Source: JAGLON01 sp041394985 (GTDB taxonomy: Bacteria > Zixibacteria > MSB-5A5 > GN15 > JAAZOE01). Taken from it: a stretch of 64,000 nt of DNA. The position numbers and the translations under genes were made by a program. Below the pieces are notes generated by a model that was not told the origin of the DNA, did not search any database, and saw nothing but the letters and a program-made list of their open reading frames with translations. The DNA lies in NCBI GenBank assembly GCA_041394985.1, contig JAWLBI010000001.1, positions 3,782,001-3,846,000 on the forward strand, written 5' to 3'. Shown here piece by piece: positions 63,250-64,000 of this stretch; within the stretch, counting starts at the first letter, position 1; the number at the start of each line of letters is the position of its first letter.

Positions 63250-63695
63250 CAGTCCTCGAATAATTGGTTCGCCTCGGCCTCACTCGACGTGATAACCGGG
63301 ATATTGCCTTTAATCTTTTCCAATGCTTTCAGTAAACCGGCATAGCGGTTGTCGTCCTGAATCATTTCAGGACGGATTACGAAATTTTGTGTCGGCAGGG
63401 TCGGTTGCAGGGCCAGCTTGAAATGTTCCAGAGATTGTTCGACCCCGGTCAGAGATGATGCCGCGACCCAATCGGTTTTCAGCGATGATAAATATTTGTC
63501 GATGCGCTCATTGTCCTCTTTCAGGACTTTGATTTCATCGTCCAGCGCCCTCACCCAGACGCGGAGGTAGATATAGGACGATGACAGGGCGACGATGACC
63601 AGGCTGAGCATAACAATCCGCAGATAGTTGCTCTCCGGGAGCAGCCGCTTGCGCAGATTCATTCCGCGCTTTTTGTAAACTCGCCGCCTCGCCAT
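63249..63695 (-). CDS. ftsL: FtsL-like cell division protein
   Basis: The 148-residue bitopic protein has a basic cytoplasmic tail, one helix (VMLSLVIVALSSSYIYLRVW) and a coiled coil (ALDDEIKVLKEDNERIDKYL). A ~65-residue C-terminal extension follows, longer than in many FtsL proteins. The family assignment rests on topology and on the conserved position between rsmH and ftsI. It would form the FtsQLB complex with FtsQ. Confidence 0.85.
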   Translation of the reverse strand: MARRRVYKKRGMNLRKRLLPESNYLRIVMLSLVIVALSSSYIYLRVWVRALDDEIKVLKEDNERIDKYLSSLKTDWVAASSLTGVEQSLEHFKLALQPTLPTQNFVIRPEMIQDDNRYAGLLKALEKIKGNIPVITSSEAEANQLFED

Positions 63696-63696
63696 A

Positions 63697-64000
63697 TTAT
63701 ATTTTCTCCAGCACGCGCAATTTCGCGGAGCGGGCGCGCGGGTTCTCTTTTATTTCCTCATCCGATGCTTCGATCGGTTTCTTCGTAATCAGTTGCGCAA
63801 ACGGCGTGTAGTTGCCGTCGATACGCTCGGCGTCCTCGTCGAATTTCCCTCGAGCGGCAGCCTTCATGAACCGCTTGACGATACGGTCTTCCAGGCTGTG
63901 ATATGACACGACGACCATGCGACCTTCGGGGGCGAGCAAATCGAATCCGGCGCGGAGGCCCTCCTGCAATTGCCGCAACTCGGCATTGACTTCGATGCGA
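63697..64000 (-). CDS. rsmH: 16S rRNA m4C1402 methyltransferase RsmH (C-terminal part)
   Basis: Only the last ~101 codons are inside the window; the frame runs on past the right edge (RIEVNAELRQLQEGL). The family signature VVSYHSLEDRIVKRFM and the end NPRARSAKLRVLEKI are present. RsmH methylates N4 of C1402 in the ribosomal P site and normally heads the dcw cluster, as here, 1 base before ftsL. Confidence 0.96.
   Translation of the reverse strand, partial: RIEVNAELRQLQEGLRAGFDLLAPEGRMVVVSYHSLEDRIVKRFMKAAARGKFDEDAERIDGNYTPFAQLITKKPIEASDEEIKENPRARSAKLRVLEKI

Overview
The window looks like a chromosomal stretch from a Gram-negative bacterium of the FCB group, most like candidate phylum Zixibacteria. 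This is inferred from three things. Several secreted proteins end in the FCB-type C-terminal domain (PNPFNPTT ... YNILGQ ... WDGxDxxGxxVASGxYFY). One secreted protein ends in paired dockerin-like repeats of the GDINxDGxVNIGDVxYxVNYIF type. There is also an LpxH-like lipid A enzyme. Base composition is near 50% GC over most of the window, and clearly more AT-rich at about 11.8-13.0 kb and 23.4-37.1 kb.

Layout. 0-4.4 kb (+): a signalling/transport operon with a sensor kinase, a CBS protein, a receiver domain fused to a DASS/SLC13-type anion transporter, and a stand-alone receiver. 4.4-9.2 kb (-): a compact four-gene operon encoding a patatin-like phospholipase, a caspase-like protease, an unrecognised 459-residue protein and a ComEC-like metallo-beta-lactamase-fold hydrolase. 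It resembles a conflict or regulated-death module and is my best candidate for an undescribed system. 9.5-17.5 kb: unrelated genes (secreted protein with sorting domain, an AT-rich TIR/deoxyribosyltransferase-like protein with its own consensus promoter, M29 aminopeptidase, PD40 propeller protein, periplasmic rhodanese, MDR reductase). 17.9-22.9 kb: an SLC12-type cation-chloride cotransporter, a propeller lipoprotein and a GNAT acetyltransferase.

23-37.2 kb is an accessory island. It carries a 2622-residue secreted RHS/YD-repeat protein with a 4-TM downstream gene, an orphan RHS C-terminal cassette with its own small downstream gene, and a mobile-element core (HUH replication initiator, MerR-like excisionase, large serine recombinase). 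The recombinase's last codons and stop lie within the 3' end of a tRNA-Ser(UGA) gene. Three partial tRNA 3'-end copies in the same orientation lie to the left (17.86, 23.03 and 23.20 kb), as expected for leftover attachment sites.

38-48.7 kb: mixed chromosomal genes (AI-2E family exporter, parallel beta-helix lipoprotein, MFS transporter, SprT-like protease, DUF3365 haem lipoprotein, LpxH, two large secreted repeat proteins). 48.8-64 kb (-): the division and cell wall (dcw) cluster in the order rsmH-ftsL-ftsI(PASTA)-murE-murF-mraY-murD-ftsW-murG-murC-ftsQ-ftsA-ftsZ. Its genes overlap or nearly abut, so they are probably co-transcribed; murB and ddl are absent. murE has no ATG/GTG/TTG start covering its conserved N-terminus and may start at ATT.
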